Assembly: GCA_002914845.1 (NCBI GenBank)
Contig: JXTC01000273.1
Location: 223,572 to 287,571, forward strand
Source: Trema orientale
Lineage: Eukaryota > Streptophyta > Magnoliopsida > Rosales > Cannabaceae
Length of the DNA stretch: 64,000 nt
Direction of reading: 5' to 3'
The notes beneath the pieces are model-generated. The model was given only the letters and a program-made list of their open reading frames with translations. It was not told the origin of the DNA and ran no database searches. Position numbers and translations under genes: made by a program. Positions 1 through 11,249 of the stretch are shown one piece after another. Each line of letters opens with the position of its first letter. Position 1 is the first letter of the stretch.

Positions 1-334
1 CACTTACCCGTTTATGTAATTAGGTAACTTTAAGTCTTCCTCATCTATATAAAGGAGGCTTAATCTCATTGTAAGACACGAGAAAAAACTAGAATGCACA
101 TTCTTTATGAAACACTTTCATTCTGTAATCTTCTTTGTTCTCATTCTGAGACCGAGAAACTCTTGTAATCCTCCAGAAAATAGTGAAGAAAAGTGGACGT
201 AGACTCATCTTTTTTAGGGCTGAACCACTATAAAATTTGCGTCTTCTTATTTACTTTGCTTTATTAATCCTTTTCACACACAAGCCACATCTCACAATTC
301 CCTAAATTCATTGTTGACAAAACTTCCGTCAACA
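1..334 (+). mobile_element. 3' part of an LTR (probably Ty1/copia type)
   Basis: The window opens inside what looks like the end of a plant LTR. A TATA-like stretch lies near 48-55 (tatataaagg). It is followed by a C/T-rich transcribed-looking leader with the 'gggctgaaccac' motif that I associate with copia LTRs, and the segment ends in ...GTCAACA near 334. An 8-bp inverted repeat (TTGTTGAC at 311-318, GTCAACAA at 328-335) sits at the boundary. No primer-binding site (tggtatcagagc-like) follows, so this is a 3' LTR or a solo LTR rather than a 5' LTR. The 5' end lies outside the window. Class assignment is by general resemblance only. Confidence 0.4.
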
Positions 335-335
335 A

Positions 336-3300
336 TTATTATTATTATTATTATTGTTCAAAAAAGAAAAATAAAAAATGAAGGGAGCTAAGGAAGCAGT
401 GGCGTCGCATGTGTGTGGTGTTAAAAGTCACAACTCAAGTAGACGTCGTACGTGTACGTGTAGTTGCGTGCCGCATTTTGGACGGTGTGGCTCTGAGTAC
501 CTTTCACTCCCAACTCACTTAAGTCACTTGTCATATAATGTCAAATCTCGCATCCATTTTTCATTTTTCTCTTCTATTTTTTTCTTTTTCTCTTATTATT
601 ATTATTATAATTATTTAATGGAAGAGCCCAAAGCCTAAGTTGACGTGACCTTGAGTCTAGGGCGAGGCAGTTATTTGAAAAATAATTACGGCGACATATA
701 ATTATTATGTCAATGGAGTAATGATTGGACAATACACTCAGTTCCCCTATCTAAGTCTATCATAATGCCATTGAGAACCCACTTCTTCTAATGTTCAATA
801 ATTCAAAGCTGTACAAACTAATTTGGCCAACTCTTTAATTAACGATGGTGAGTCGTACCGATCTGGACGGCGTAGTAGCTAGTTGAGGCTTTGTCAAAGG
901 TTAGGGGTTTGAGTGAGGTACGGCCAAGTTTAATTGTGGGGGATTAAATTTTCCTAATCTCTGCCCCCAACTTGCGGAGATTCTCACTCTCACATTAATA
1001 GCCTTATTCGTCCTTTGTCAAAGGTTAGGGGTTTGAGTGAGGTACTCTATTTGGTGGGGCTAAGATACGTGCTTTGTCACCTTGTGAAGAAATGTCACAT
1101 TAATAGCCTTATTCGTCCTTTTTTTAAATTCTTTTTTTATAAAAAATTTCTAGCAAAAGCAAAATTAAAAAAAAATAATAATAATAAATGCTTTTGACTA
1201 TGAGCAAAGAAGCTGCTCTTACAAATCGGTGGTAGAAGACTGGGGATAGAAATTGATGAAAGTCGGTGATTTCGAAATTAGTTGACAATTATAAAAAGTT
1301 ATTCTCAACATGATATCTGATCTATGTTAGTACTGTTTTTTTTTTTTTCCTAATCCAAATTAAGATAAATAGTGTAAATTAGTTGGGTAGGAATTAGTCT
1401 TTACAGTTTATAATTAACTTGTAGGAGTATAGTTATTTTTTGGTTTTGTTTTTTATTTTTACTTCAATTGCAATGAATAATATTGCTTTCAATTTTGAAG
1501 TATTTGATTTGTCACTGGAAAGTGATGTTCAAATTAAATGTTAATTGTTGGCTGCTTCACACTTATATAGCACACCATATCAGCCCCATGGAATCTTGTA
1601 GAAGGAATACGCGCAAATTTTTATTTATTATTATTTTTTTAATTTCCCCCTTTGATCGTGATAGGAAATAGTATTATGATTATGGTGTTAATCCTTTTTC
1701 AATTAAAAAAATTACGTTGTTAATCATATGATATATAATGGAATTCTAATTGATTATCTCACAAGTGGAAAACAAAAAATCAATATGAATCCAGAAATTC
1801 CTAATTGGGAAATAAGATCCTTTAAAGATGAATTTTGAGTAAAAGACTTTACCTTTTAATTTTTTTTTGCAAAATGACTATTTGTGCATTGTCGAGCGCA
1901 GAAAATGGGTCTTTCTGTGAAAGTGTTTTTCCAAAAGGAGAATTTTGCAAAGAGACCTTAATAAATTCAAAAGCACAATTTTTTTAATTTTTAGGTACAT
2001 TTTCATGATTTTTTCAAAACAATTTGGCGTGAGGAATACAATTAAATCAATCAATTCACAAAGCTAGTCCGTAGATATTAATTACGCTATCGGTGTAACA
2101 AATTTCTTATGTCGACCTCAAATGGGAACCTACAAGTATGTTAGCATTACATATTATTCATATGTAAAATTCAAATAGGTCAAAAAATTGTAACGTTATA
2201 TCATAAAAAAAAAGGGGAAAAAAAAAAGAAGCAGAAGAAAAAGAAAGAAGGTCTGCATAGTGTATGGTTTGCGACTTTGCAGTAGTGCCGTTTTTTTTTT
2301 AAAGTCAATTCAGTTTTAAATCTCTTAAAGTTATATATTACTATTTATGTCTTTGCGTGCACCATCCATAATATAGCGAGAAAACTGCGCGTAAAAGGAC
2401 TTATCATTCACTTTTTCAGTTGATCCATTCAAAATGTATTTTTCACATGTCTAATTTTTTTCCTCCTAAAATTTGGCAACTGGCCGGAGCGCTCGATCAT
2501 ACTGGCCTGGCGGACACAAAATATCTAGCTAGCTATGTCGACAACCAGCAATTTATCTACATAAGTTTTTATGAAATAAAATATAAAAATAGAAAAAATT
2601 CAACCAGATAAGATAAGCTCGGATTTCATATTCTCAATTTAATTTGCATTGGTGTTACATATTATTATATAATGTTACGATCGACTATTTTCGTGATGTT
2701 ACCATTCACATTAATAGGTATAAACGTGCATGATGAACATGGGTGCACGATTAAGCAAAATGAGTAACTTTATCATAGATATTGGAAAGGAGTATACATA
2801 AACACACACATATATGACACACATATTTTTGTATACACACAAAATTCATAGGAAGCACTTATAAATTGTGTGCCTGCAGGTTAATGTGGATATTATATAT
2901 GCATTAATGCTAATTTTACCATTGTATCAATTACGTAGGTACGTACTCATTCGATAATAGAAAAAAAGGGGAAGAGTATACACTTGAAATTTTATTAATA
3001 CATGACAAATGGACAATACATACCCCTTAATTGTTGCTTTCATTGTATATATATGCACAATATATCACGTTTTTATTGTTCTCTCTAACTTTAATTATGG
3101 TGCATGTCCTATATAACATATATATGGTCAGCTGATAACGATTGAAGATACCATACTTTCAAATCATGGTCGTACACAATCATGGAAATTAAAATTGGCA
3201 GTAGTACTGATCATGGTTGCTCGCGTGATTTCAATCGACAATTGGGATACATCCACAACTAAAAAGATATACTTAAAAATCAAAGGCGAGAGCTAGAAAA

Positions 3301-3819
3301 AGAGCCAAATTAAGTACTAGGCTGTTTTAACAAGAGGTTTTCCTTTAATTACATCTAATGTCCCTGGCAAGAGATCTTGATGAGCAATACAATATATAGT
3401 ACGTACTATACTACTATTGCTTTAATTATTACTAAATTTGTTGGTTTGTTAATCTGTTTCCTTTCCGTTGGCTTTTGCATCTGAATTATTTTTATTATTA
3501 ATTTGGTGTGCACATGGCTGACCCTAATAGCCATATTTATAAATTTGTTTTGTCTTGTTTTGTTTTTACAATTACATGCATGGAATATCTTTATATTTCC
3601 ACTCCATATTTCACATCACTTAATTATACGTATACAATTCCTTATTTTGTACTTAAAATTGGTAGATAATTAAACTCGAGATATATGTCTAAGTCTAACA
3701 TTAATATTAATGTTATCTACTTGTTTAATATATGTCTCCATGTACTAGATCTTTTCTCCAATATGAGTAAATGCTAGCATAACTTAAGAATTATATAAAA
3801 TATGCGTATATATATCATA
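336..3819. other. Intergenic DNA without a recognisable gene
   Basis: AT-rich sequence with short trinucleotide runs (ATT near 338-355 and 597-613) and many stops in all frames. Open frames of 60-86 codons here have low-complexity translations and no family resemblance. Apart from a local direct duplication at 889-1120, I see no RNA gene or coding exon. Confidence 0.6.
889..1120. repeat. Local direct duplication (two overlapping copies)
   Basis: A block beginning 'ctttgtcaaaggttagggg' occurs at 889 and again at 1013, a spacing of 124 bp. A second block, 'cacattaatagccttatt', occurs at 991 and 1096, a spacing of 105 bp. The two spacings differ by an internal deletion, so this is one tandem duplication with later indels. 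The 'ggttaggggtttgagtg' core loosely resembles a tRNA B box, but there is no convincing A box, so I do not call a SINE. Confidence 0.6.
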
Positions 3820-4033
3820 GGGAATAACTACAATAGGAATTTTTTTTATTCAATCTAATTTCAACCTTTAGATTTCAAACCAATGATTACAATTAAATAC
3901 GTCTGAGCAAATCTTAATATGAATTAAATGATAGTATTTTGTTTTGTAATCATTAGATTAAAATCTAAACGGTCAAAATCTAATTCTCAACTGATAAGAA
4001 ATTGAGGAAAAAATATCTATTATAGTAACTCCT
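3820..4033. mobile_element. Short inverted-repeat element (MITE-like)
   Basis: The left end (GGGAATAACTACAATAG...) matches the reverse complement of the right end (AGGAGTTACTATAATAG...). The arms extend inward about 80 bp through 'TTAGATTT' and 'AATGATTACAA' blocks. Length is about 214 bp with no coding potential. The flanks are TATATA repeats, so a target duplication cannot be resolved and the superfamily is left open. Confidence 0.6.
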
Positions 4034-5010
4034 ATATATATATATGAGATCATATTTTGTATTTTTGAGCGCACGTTTGGTCGGCATGAAGAGTTGACAC
4101 AACAATGTTATTTAGTTCATACTAATTAGTAAGGATATATATAAATAAAATAAAAATTGAAACAATACATGCATAAACAGAGACCTTTACAATTTATTAT
4201 TAATTCTAGCTCGTCGAGGCTTAGTTACATTATTTTACAAAACAGTGCTATGGGAAATTCCCATTAATTAATTATAACTGCATGTATAACAACTGATGAT
4301 CTTATCTGTTCAAAACAGAAAGTACAATTTTATAACTAAAGAGACTAGTGGCTAGGTCACGTACGAAATAAGTTTTGTGAAGAGGAGGGAATCAGATAAT
4401 TCTCGTTAACTCAATTTAGATTTACAAAAGACGCAATATATTTATACTTGGATTACAATCCAAACTGAAGGCTAAAAACAAGAAAAATATAAATGGTGGA
4501 TCCTATCCTGTCAATCAGATTATTTCTAGAATTTAGTGAAAAGGATAAAAGTGGAAAATAGTTAAATAGCCAAAATTTTAGGAATCAGCACTAGCAGTGG
4601 GTGGAGATTTGTCTCAATAATAACAATATATAGCATATTATGTATATAAAAGAAAAGAAAATAAGGAAAAACCAAAATACAAAGCATACGCACGCAAATT
4701 GCCAATTGGACCCCAGTTCGTACCGCCAAGTATATATATGCCCGCGCGTGCCGTAAATTGTGTGGTTCGGATAACAAAAACCAAAAACAATAATAAAATA
4801 AAACAAGTCAAAATTAAATTTGTGACCCCCACCACACGAGCTCTTAAGGCTCGAGATTCATGTGACGCTGATCTTTCGTCCTTGTTGTCTTTTTCTTTCC
4901 AAAATCCTAAGCCAACATTTTCTTACGCACAAAAGTAGATCACTGCTGAAATGGCCGGTTCTCTTCTTACAGACACACACGTATGCCACACCTAAAACCC
5001 ACGCCCATAT
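4034..5010. other. Upstream region of the P450 gene
   Basis: AT-rich, non-coding. Overlapping short open frames on both strands at 4560-4940 have no family resemblance. The region nearest the gene (4960-5010) is C/A-rich, as is common just upstream of plant transcription starts. I found no unambiguous CACGTG G-box. Confidence 0.45.
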
Positions 5011-5018
5011 TATAAATA
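5011..5018 (+). promoter_or_regulatory. TATA box of the CYP94-like gene
   Basis: TATAAATA lies 117 bp upstream of the start codon. It is followed about 30 bp later by a CA/CT-rich stretch ('cattcactctcttctc') typical of a plant initiator. The predicted transcription start near 5040 gives a 5' UTR of about 90 bases. Confidence 0.6.
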
Positions 5019-5127
5019 CACATAACACTCATTCACTCTCTTCTCAACCTTATCTTTCATTGAATATTATCATATAGTATATAGCCCAACATTAGCTCTA
5101 CTATTCCAATATAACCTAAAGTACCAC

Positions 5128-6714
5128 ATGGCCATGTTTATGTTCATTTTTCTTCTTATGTTCCTCTCTTTATCTTTCTTGTTACTACTGCTACTTATGC
5201 TCTCTTTCTTATTCTCACTATTAAGAAAATCACTGGTTATTTCCATCAACAATAGTAACAGTTATGGGCCACTTTCGTACCCCATAATTGGCTGCCTGAT
5301 CTCGTTCTACGAGAACCGCCGCCGTCTTCTCGATTGGTACACCGATCTGTTGTCGTGTTCGCCAAGCAAAACCATAGTCGTGCACCGGCTCGGTGCGCCG
5401 CGCACCGTCGTGACGGCCAACCCGACTAACGTCGAATACGTTCTCAAGACCAACTTCGCCAACTTCCCCAAAGGAAAGCCCTTCACCGAAATCCTCGGCG
5501 ATCTTTTGGGGTGCGGGATATTCAACGTGGACGGCGAGTCATGGTCGACTCAGAGGAAACTCGCGAGTCACGAGTTCACGACCAGGTCACTAAGAGAGTT
5601 CGTGGTGAAGACGCTGGAGGAGGAAGTGAGAGACCGGCTGATCCCGCTCCTCGAAGAGGCTGCCCAACACGACACCGTGTTGGACTTGCAAGAGGTGCTG
5701 AAGAGATTCGCGTTCGACACGATCTGCAAAGTCTCCCTCGGTCACGACCCGCGTTGTCTTGACGTGTCACGACCGGTGCCGAGCCTCGTCCGCGCTTTCG
5801 AAAGCGCGGCCGAGATAAGCGCCAAGCGCGGAACCGCGCCGGTTTTCTTGATCTGGAAGGTTAAACGCTTGTTTCGAGTCGGGTCAGAGAAGAAGCTTCG
5901 AGAGGAACTCGGGCTGATTCGCGGCTCGGTTTCGGAGATAATCAGGAACAAAAGGAAACTTCTAGAAGATACTAAATGCGAAAAAGAAGGAGGCGGCGGC
6001 GGCGGCGGAGATTTGCTCTCGAGGTTGTTGTTAGCCGGGCATGAGGAGGAGGTGGTGAGGGACATGGTGATAAGCTTCATAATGGCGGGGCGTGACACGA
6101 CTTCGGCGGCGATGACGTGGCTATTCTGGCTGCTTTCCGAGAATCGTGGAGCGGAGAAGCTCGTCCTTGACGAAATTCGCAAGCATGATACTGGTAAAAC
6201 TAATAATATTGTACTGAGCTACGAGGCTTTGCAGGAGATGAATTTTTTGAAGGCTTGTTTGTGCGAGTCCATGAGGCTTTATCCGCCCGTGCCTTGGGAC
6301 TCGAAGCACGCCGGAAATGATGACGTGTTGCCGGACGGGACATTTGTACGGAAGGGTGATAGGGTGACATATTTTCCGTACGGGATGGGGAGGATGGAGG
6401 AGCTGTGGGGGAAGGACTGTTTGGAATTTAAACCGGACCGGTGGTTCGATGAACCGGGTGATCAGGCGAACTGGGCTTTGATGAAGCCGGTTAGCCCGTT
6501 TAAGTTTCCGGTCTTCCAGGCCGGTCCGAGAGTGTGTCTTGGGAAGGAGATGGCTTTTACTCAGATGAAGTATGTGGTGGCTTCCGTGTTGAGCCGGTTT
6601 GAGATTCGACCGGTGAGTTTGGACCGGCCGGCTTTTGTTCCTCTTTTGACGGCTCATATGGCCGGTGGCCTTAGGGTTTCGGTTCGGAAAAGAGAAGCGG
6701 CTAGTAATAGATGA
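5128..6714 (+). CDS. CYP94B: Cytochrome P450, CYP94 family (CYP94B-like), intronless
   Basis: A 528-residue P450 in one open frame, as expected for the intronless CYP94 family. Visible parts: hydrophobic N-terminal ER anchor (1-32), Pro/Gly-containing hinge (near 48-55), I-helix AGRDTT (320-325), ExxR pair E380/R383, PDRW (436-439) and haem loop FQAGPRVCLG (463-472) with Cys470 as iron ligand. The block from VVTANPTNVEY to GIFNVDGESW (94-139) is diagnostic of CYP94. The DPRCLD and DSKHAGNDDVLPDG segments look more like CYP94B than CYP94C. Family members are omega-hydroxylases; CYP94B enzymes hydroxylate jasmonoyl-isoleucine at C12 and so switch off jasmonate signalling, while CYP94A enzymes act on fatty acids. 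The substrate here is inferred. A GGC microsatellite adds a glycine run at about 288-294. The neighbouring SWP73 gene supports orthology to CYP94B2. Confidence 0.93.
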   Translation: MAMFMFIFLLMFLSLSFLLLLLLMLSFLFSLLRKSLVISINNSNSYGPLSYPIIGCLISFYENRRRLLDWYTDLLSCSPSKTIVVHRLGAPRTVVTANPTNVEYVLKTNFANFPKGKPFTEILGDLLGCGIFNVDGESWSTQRKLASHEFTTRSLREFVVKTLEEEVRDRLIPLLEEAAQHDTVLDLQEVLKRFAFDTICKVSLGHDPRCLDVSRPVPSLVRAFESAAEISAKRGTAPVFLIWKVKRLFRVGSEKKLREELGLIRGSVSEIIRNKRKLLEDTKCEKEGGGGGGGDLLSRLLLAGHEEEVVRDMVISFIMAGRDTTSAAMTWLFWLLSENRGAEKLVLDEIRKHDTGKTNNIVLSYEALQEMNFLKACLCESMRLYPPVPWDSKHAGNDDVLPDGTFVRKGDRVTYFPYGMGRMEELWGKDCLEFKPDRWFDEPGDQANWALMKPVSPFKFPVFQAGPRVCLGKEMAFTQMKYVVASVLSRFEIRPVSLDRPAFVPLLTAHMAGGLRVSVRKREAASNR

Positions 6715-7297
6715 TGTCGTTTTATTTATAGCACAAATAATTTGATGAGTATATATATATATATGTAATGATCATGATGTACTTAAGTATTACAAGTAGA
6801 AACGTATTAATATTTTAATCCGTATCAATGTAATTTATTGTTGCTCTTTAAAGAGCATGCCAGCTTTTATGTATGTCTACGTACGTACATTTTATTTTTT
6901 ATTTTTATAGATTTATACGTACGAATTTTAAACTTTGTTTCTTTTCGTCGTGCATGTTCAAGATATTTTTAATTAATAGATAGATCCTACATGATGGGAA
7001 ATGAATTTTTTACGTTCTCGATGAAAGTGCACGAAATATCACAGATTTCTAAGATGATCGATATCAAAATTTGTTTTACTAATTATAGTGTAGACTCTAA
7101 CTCGTTCGTGATTAAGTTTCGTTATTATCGTGCCATAATATTAATTACAGTGTACGAGACAACGTTTTTCATGCGTATTTATTAAATTATATTAAATTTT
7201 TTTAAAACCACAAAATTACAAAATTTACTCTATAAAAGTTACAAGAGGATCAAATACAAGATAAGAGAAGTGAGCGAAACTTTATATTACATATGTT
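6715..7297. other. 3' flank of the P450 gene
   Basis: Likely 3' UTR followed by AT-rich spacer. Candidate near-upstream elements (ATTTATAG, AATAATTTG) occur within 40 bp of the stop, but no single poly(A) signal stands out. Nothing coding is seen. Confidence 0.4.
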
Positions 7298-8225
7298 GGG
7301 TTAATAGCATCATTGGTCCCCGACCTATTACCACTTGGGCATATTGGTCATCAACTTATTTTTTGTGGCATTTAAGTACTAAAAGTTTCTTTTTCTGGCA
7401 CCATTGGTTTTTTTGGGATATTCCATTCGAGATTCTGTTAAAATTTATTTGAATGAGAGAAATTTTACATAATTGATTTCGATTTTTTAATTGTTTAACA
7501 ATTTGGTCCCTAATTTTTGTTTTTGTATTCATATTTCTGATTAACAATATTGCATCTGCTAATTTTTTAGAAAATTAAAATTCAAAGACAGATATAAAAT
7601 AAACAGTTCATTTAAAAACTAAATTCAAAAAAGAAAAAAAAAATATACTAATAAACCTTAGTTTATGTCAAACTATAGTAACTTTATGAACAAAAAATAA
7701 TTATCTTACTATTTTTAAAACTAAAAAATTTCACATACACACTTTTACACTAGTCAAATTTGACTGAAAATTTAATATATCTATTAAATGTTCATGTAAT
7801 TATGAATGGTTATTTTAAAAAATTAATTAACTATTTACAACACATAAGTCTGAAAAGTTTTATAGTTTTCCATTAAATGTTCATTTCTTTATGAAATTGC
7901 ATATGTCAATTTTTTGAAAAATTAATATTTTAAAATTTTAATTTTTCGAAAGATTGTCAGATATAATATTGTTTATTAGAAGTATGAATACAAAAAAAAA
8001 AAAAAATAGGAACCAAATTGTTAAACAATTGAAAAATCAAGATCAATAGTGCAAAATTTCTCTCATTAAAACGAATTTTTAACGGAATCTTAGATGGAAT
8101 ATACCAAAAGGACCAATAGTGCTAAAAAGAGAAACGTTTAGTACTTAAATACCACAAAAAAAAAAGGTTGAGGACCAATATGCCAAAATGATAATAGGTT
8201 GGAGACCAGTGGTGCTATTAACTGC
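7298..8225. mobile_element. Non-autonomous Mutator-like element with long terminal inverted repeats
   Basis: The ends form arms of about 260 bp. The left arm runs from GGGTTAATAGCATCATTGG, and the right arm read in reverse gives GCAGTTAATAGCACCACTGG. Inner blocks such as 'ttgtttaacaatttggt' match between 7490 and 8030. The flanks ACATATGTT (7289-7297) and ATATATGTT (8226-8234) agree at 8 of 9 positions, the target-duplication length typical of Mutator-like elements. The roughly 400-bp centre has no open frame that could encode a transposase, so the element depends on another copy for movement. Confidence 0.75.
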
Positions 8226-8447
8226 ATATATGTTTCGTACCTACCTAATAAAATCTTATGAATTGTTGTTGTAAATTTATCTTGATTAGTAACCATATTC
8301 AATTCCAACTCTAATGTTAAGATCTAGAATTCAATTCTTCTATTTATAATGTACAAAAAAAATTAAAGAAAAACCTTTCTAATTTGTTTAAAATATAGAA
8401 GACAATTTCTTTCAAAAAAAATATATATAGAAGACAATATATATAAA

Positions 8448-9127
8448 GGGTGAGTTTTCAATGGGTATTTTTGTTTTTGCTCTATGGATGGGTAAGTTTG
8501 ACTAATTTGGAAACAAACCTACAATAATAAGTCATCTTATTCAATATATTAATTTCTATTTTTTTTATTTGTTTCTTTTTTGAAAATTTAATTTGAAGTT
8601 TAATTTTTTAATTACCTTTAATTTAAAACTATATGTACTATTGCATCTTCAATATTTAATAAATTTTTTTTTATCGGTAAAATCCGAAGTAGCATAATTT
8701 TCATACTATGAATAAGTTGTTTTCTTAAATAACAAAAAATGAATAAAACAGCTACATTGAAAGAAAATTTGTTTTAAAAAAAAATATGCGTCAAACAGCT
8801 TAAAATTTGTGCATCTTTTGTTGTTGTTGTTGTTTTTTTTTTTTTTCCCAATGAATAAGATAGTTGAGAGTAATTTAGGATTATTAAGTATTTTGCACTA
8901 GTTTTATTTCTTATAAAATAAAATAAAATAAAAAAAATTAACCAACTCATCAGGTTACCCATCTTTTTTATTTTAAATAACTTTCTATATTTATACATTT
9001 ATTAATTATAATAATTTTTTTAATAAATTTACTAATATTATTATAGCCATTAGATTACAATCCAATGGCCCAAATTAAAGTACCCATCCATGGAGTAAAA
9101 ACAAAAATCTCCATTGAAACATCACCC
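8448..9127. mobile_element. Second Mutator-like MITE with exact target duplication
   Basis: Left end GGGTGAGTTTTCAATGGG and reverse-complemented right end GGGTGATGTTTCAATGGA continue as about 50-bp terminal repeats ('TTTTTGTTTTTGCTC'/'TTTTTGTTTTTACTC', then ATGGATGGGTA in both). The flanks are identical over 10 bp: TATATATAAA at 8438-8447 and 9128-9137. Length is 680 bp, with no transposase coding. The 9-10-bp duplication and GGG start point to the Mutator superfamily. It lies only 222 bp from the previous element. Confidence 0.8.
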
Positions 9128-9137
9128 TATATATAAA

Positions 9138-11160
9138 TACATTTATTTATATATGCAAAATTTATGCGATGTGATCTGTCTATAATTTATTTAAGATTTT
9201 CACTAATCCCCGAATGTGATACACAATTAAATATTATTTTACCCCATGGGCCTTCTAATTTCTTACGTTTTACCAAGTGTATATGTGTATTAATAGTATT
9301 TGCAATCAACTATATGATCTCGTAGTTTTCCTATTAACAGCTTACATTTATTTCGTTCAAATTTATAAACCTTTCTACTTTTAAGAAAGAAGGAAGTTCA
9401 TAATTGAAAATTGATTATTTAGGATGTAGACTAGACGGAATACGCATTTTACATTTTTCTCTTTCTTATATGTCAGCCAAGAAAACAGAGAATATCACCG
9501 AAAAAAATGAAAACAAACAAATAGCCAAAAGAAGAGGCCAGAGGGGGATGAACAAAATGAAATGGAATTAAAATTGATACTGATAAAATAGTTAAAGAGT
9601 TCTCTAGATCCATCTCCCATGCACACTATTACAGTAGGATGTTTATTTATTCTCTATGTACTCGCCCTATATTGACAAATACTATAACATATGAATGCCA
9701 TTTTCCTAGATACACGCCAAAGATTAAAGAAAATTTAGAAGTCATATAATGATTTGTGGTAATGTAGTAATTTCTTTCTGGGACAGTAAGAGCAAGCAGT
9801 AAAAATACAGACGTAATACTAAAAGATCAAGAAATGGCATGTTTAGTGATATATGTTTCCAAGGAAATTGCGTACGGGAAGTGGCAACTATATAATAATT
9901 AATGCTATGGGTTCATCTTAACTTGTCTATTCTTTAAGCAAATAAGTTTATTGATTCCATATTTTATATATATATATATATTTTGAATTTCTGAAAAAAA
10001 TATAACGGCCGAATGAGAAATCAGATAAATATTCATATACATAATTAAATAATTAAGCTTATGAAAATGGTGGAATATATACACACATATATATATAGTA
10101 ACGTAGTTGGCCCTAGATAAGCTTAAAGATTTTCACGGCCAATAGAGGTAGTGCATTAAAATTATTCAGCCACTAGAAGGGGAAGGGTTCGTGTATACCA
10201 AAATATACTTGGCTGAAAAATTGTCTTCCTCTTAAATTGATATAAAAACAAACGTACAAGTGCTCGACAGAATATATGGTACGGTACCAAAATCCAAAAC
10301 GTTTCTCTTTTGACCAAACAAAGTAACTACAGAAGTTCCACATACCCATGTGATCAGATATATCTAATATATGTAGGGAATGCAACATTACTGCGCTAGA
10401 TATTAATTTCTTTTCAGTTTAATTTATCTTTTTGATATAATTGCTAGATATTTGCTTAAATTAGACCCGACTGTGTATGAAATTGACTATTTCAGGCATA
10501 TGTTATATGAGGCTTTTTTTTCATTTTGGATAAAGATTTGACTTTGTGGTACACGTAAAAGCCGTACTGTCTCCATGTTGAACTTGAATGTGACAGTCTT
10601 ATTCATATATTTTCACATGTTTTTTAGTTTTGGCATAGCTAGTACTTTACAGCCATAGAGGCTCAATTATTTATTTATGCACTTTCTTCAATCAGTATTT
10701 ATCAAGCAATTGAGACTCATAATATTTGGGCTGCAAACTGAACGCAAAAGCTCCAAATTAGAAGAAAAAGGTTAGTCTAAAAGGATTGCTGTGCATGAGT
10801 ATCAACAATAATAATGTTTCATGGACGAGATTTTCTTTCCTCAAGCAAACGAGCTTGAATCAATGTATGTATGATTCAATCTCCTAATTGCAAGGGCTAA
10901 GTGGACCTCCAAAGAAAAAAATGCAAGAGAAAAGTGGCCTAGGAAGTTCCCGGATGAGACTTGGCCGAAACAAAAAAAGACGACAAAATATCTTTCTTTT
11001 TATGATCAATGAATCAGTCATCCAAACACTGCTAAACAACAGTCAGTCAGCTAATGAAATTTTACTAAAGCATTTTTCCTCCTCGCCGCCTACACGTTGT
11101 ACCATCAAGTCAATCAAAGGACACTTAAATTATTCCTCATGATTATCGAAATAGACAGGA
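9138..11160. other. Intergenic DNA between the P450 and SWP73 genes
   Basis: AT-rich with TA microsatellites (near 9966-9982 and 10085-10098). No exon, tRNA or transposase signature was seen. The open frames at 10173-10388 and 10888-11142 have no family resemblance. The end near 11160-11249 is probably the 3' UTR of the convergently placed SWP73 gene. Confidence 0.5.
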
Positions 11161-11249
11161 ACAAAAACAAAACAAAGGATATTAACCATCAGTATAATCC
11201 TATCCTACAAAGCCTGTGATCGGTTTGCTAAGAGGTCACCAATCCTTAT

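Noticed and set aside
378..638. 86-codon open frame as a small gene
   Set aside because: Low-complexity translation ending in a Tyr run from ATT repeats, no homology, and next to an LTR end.
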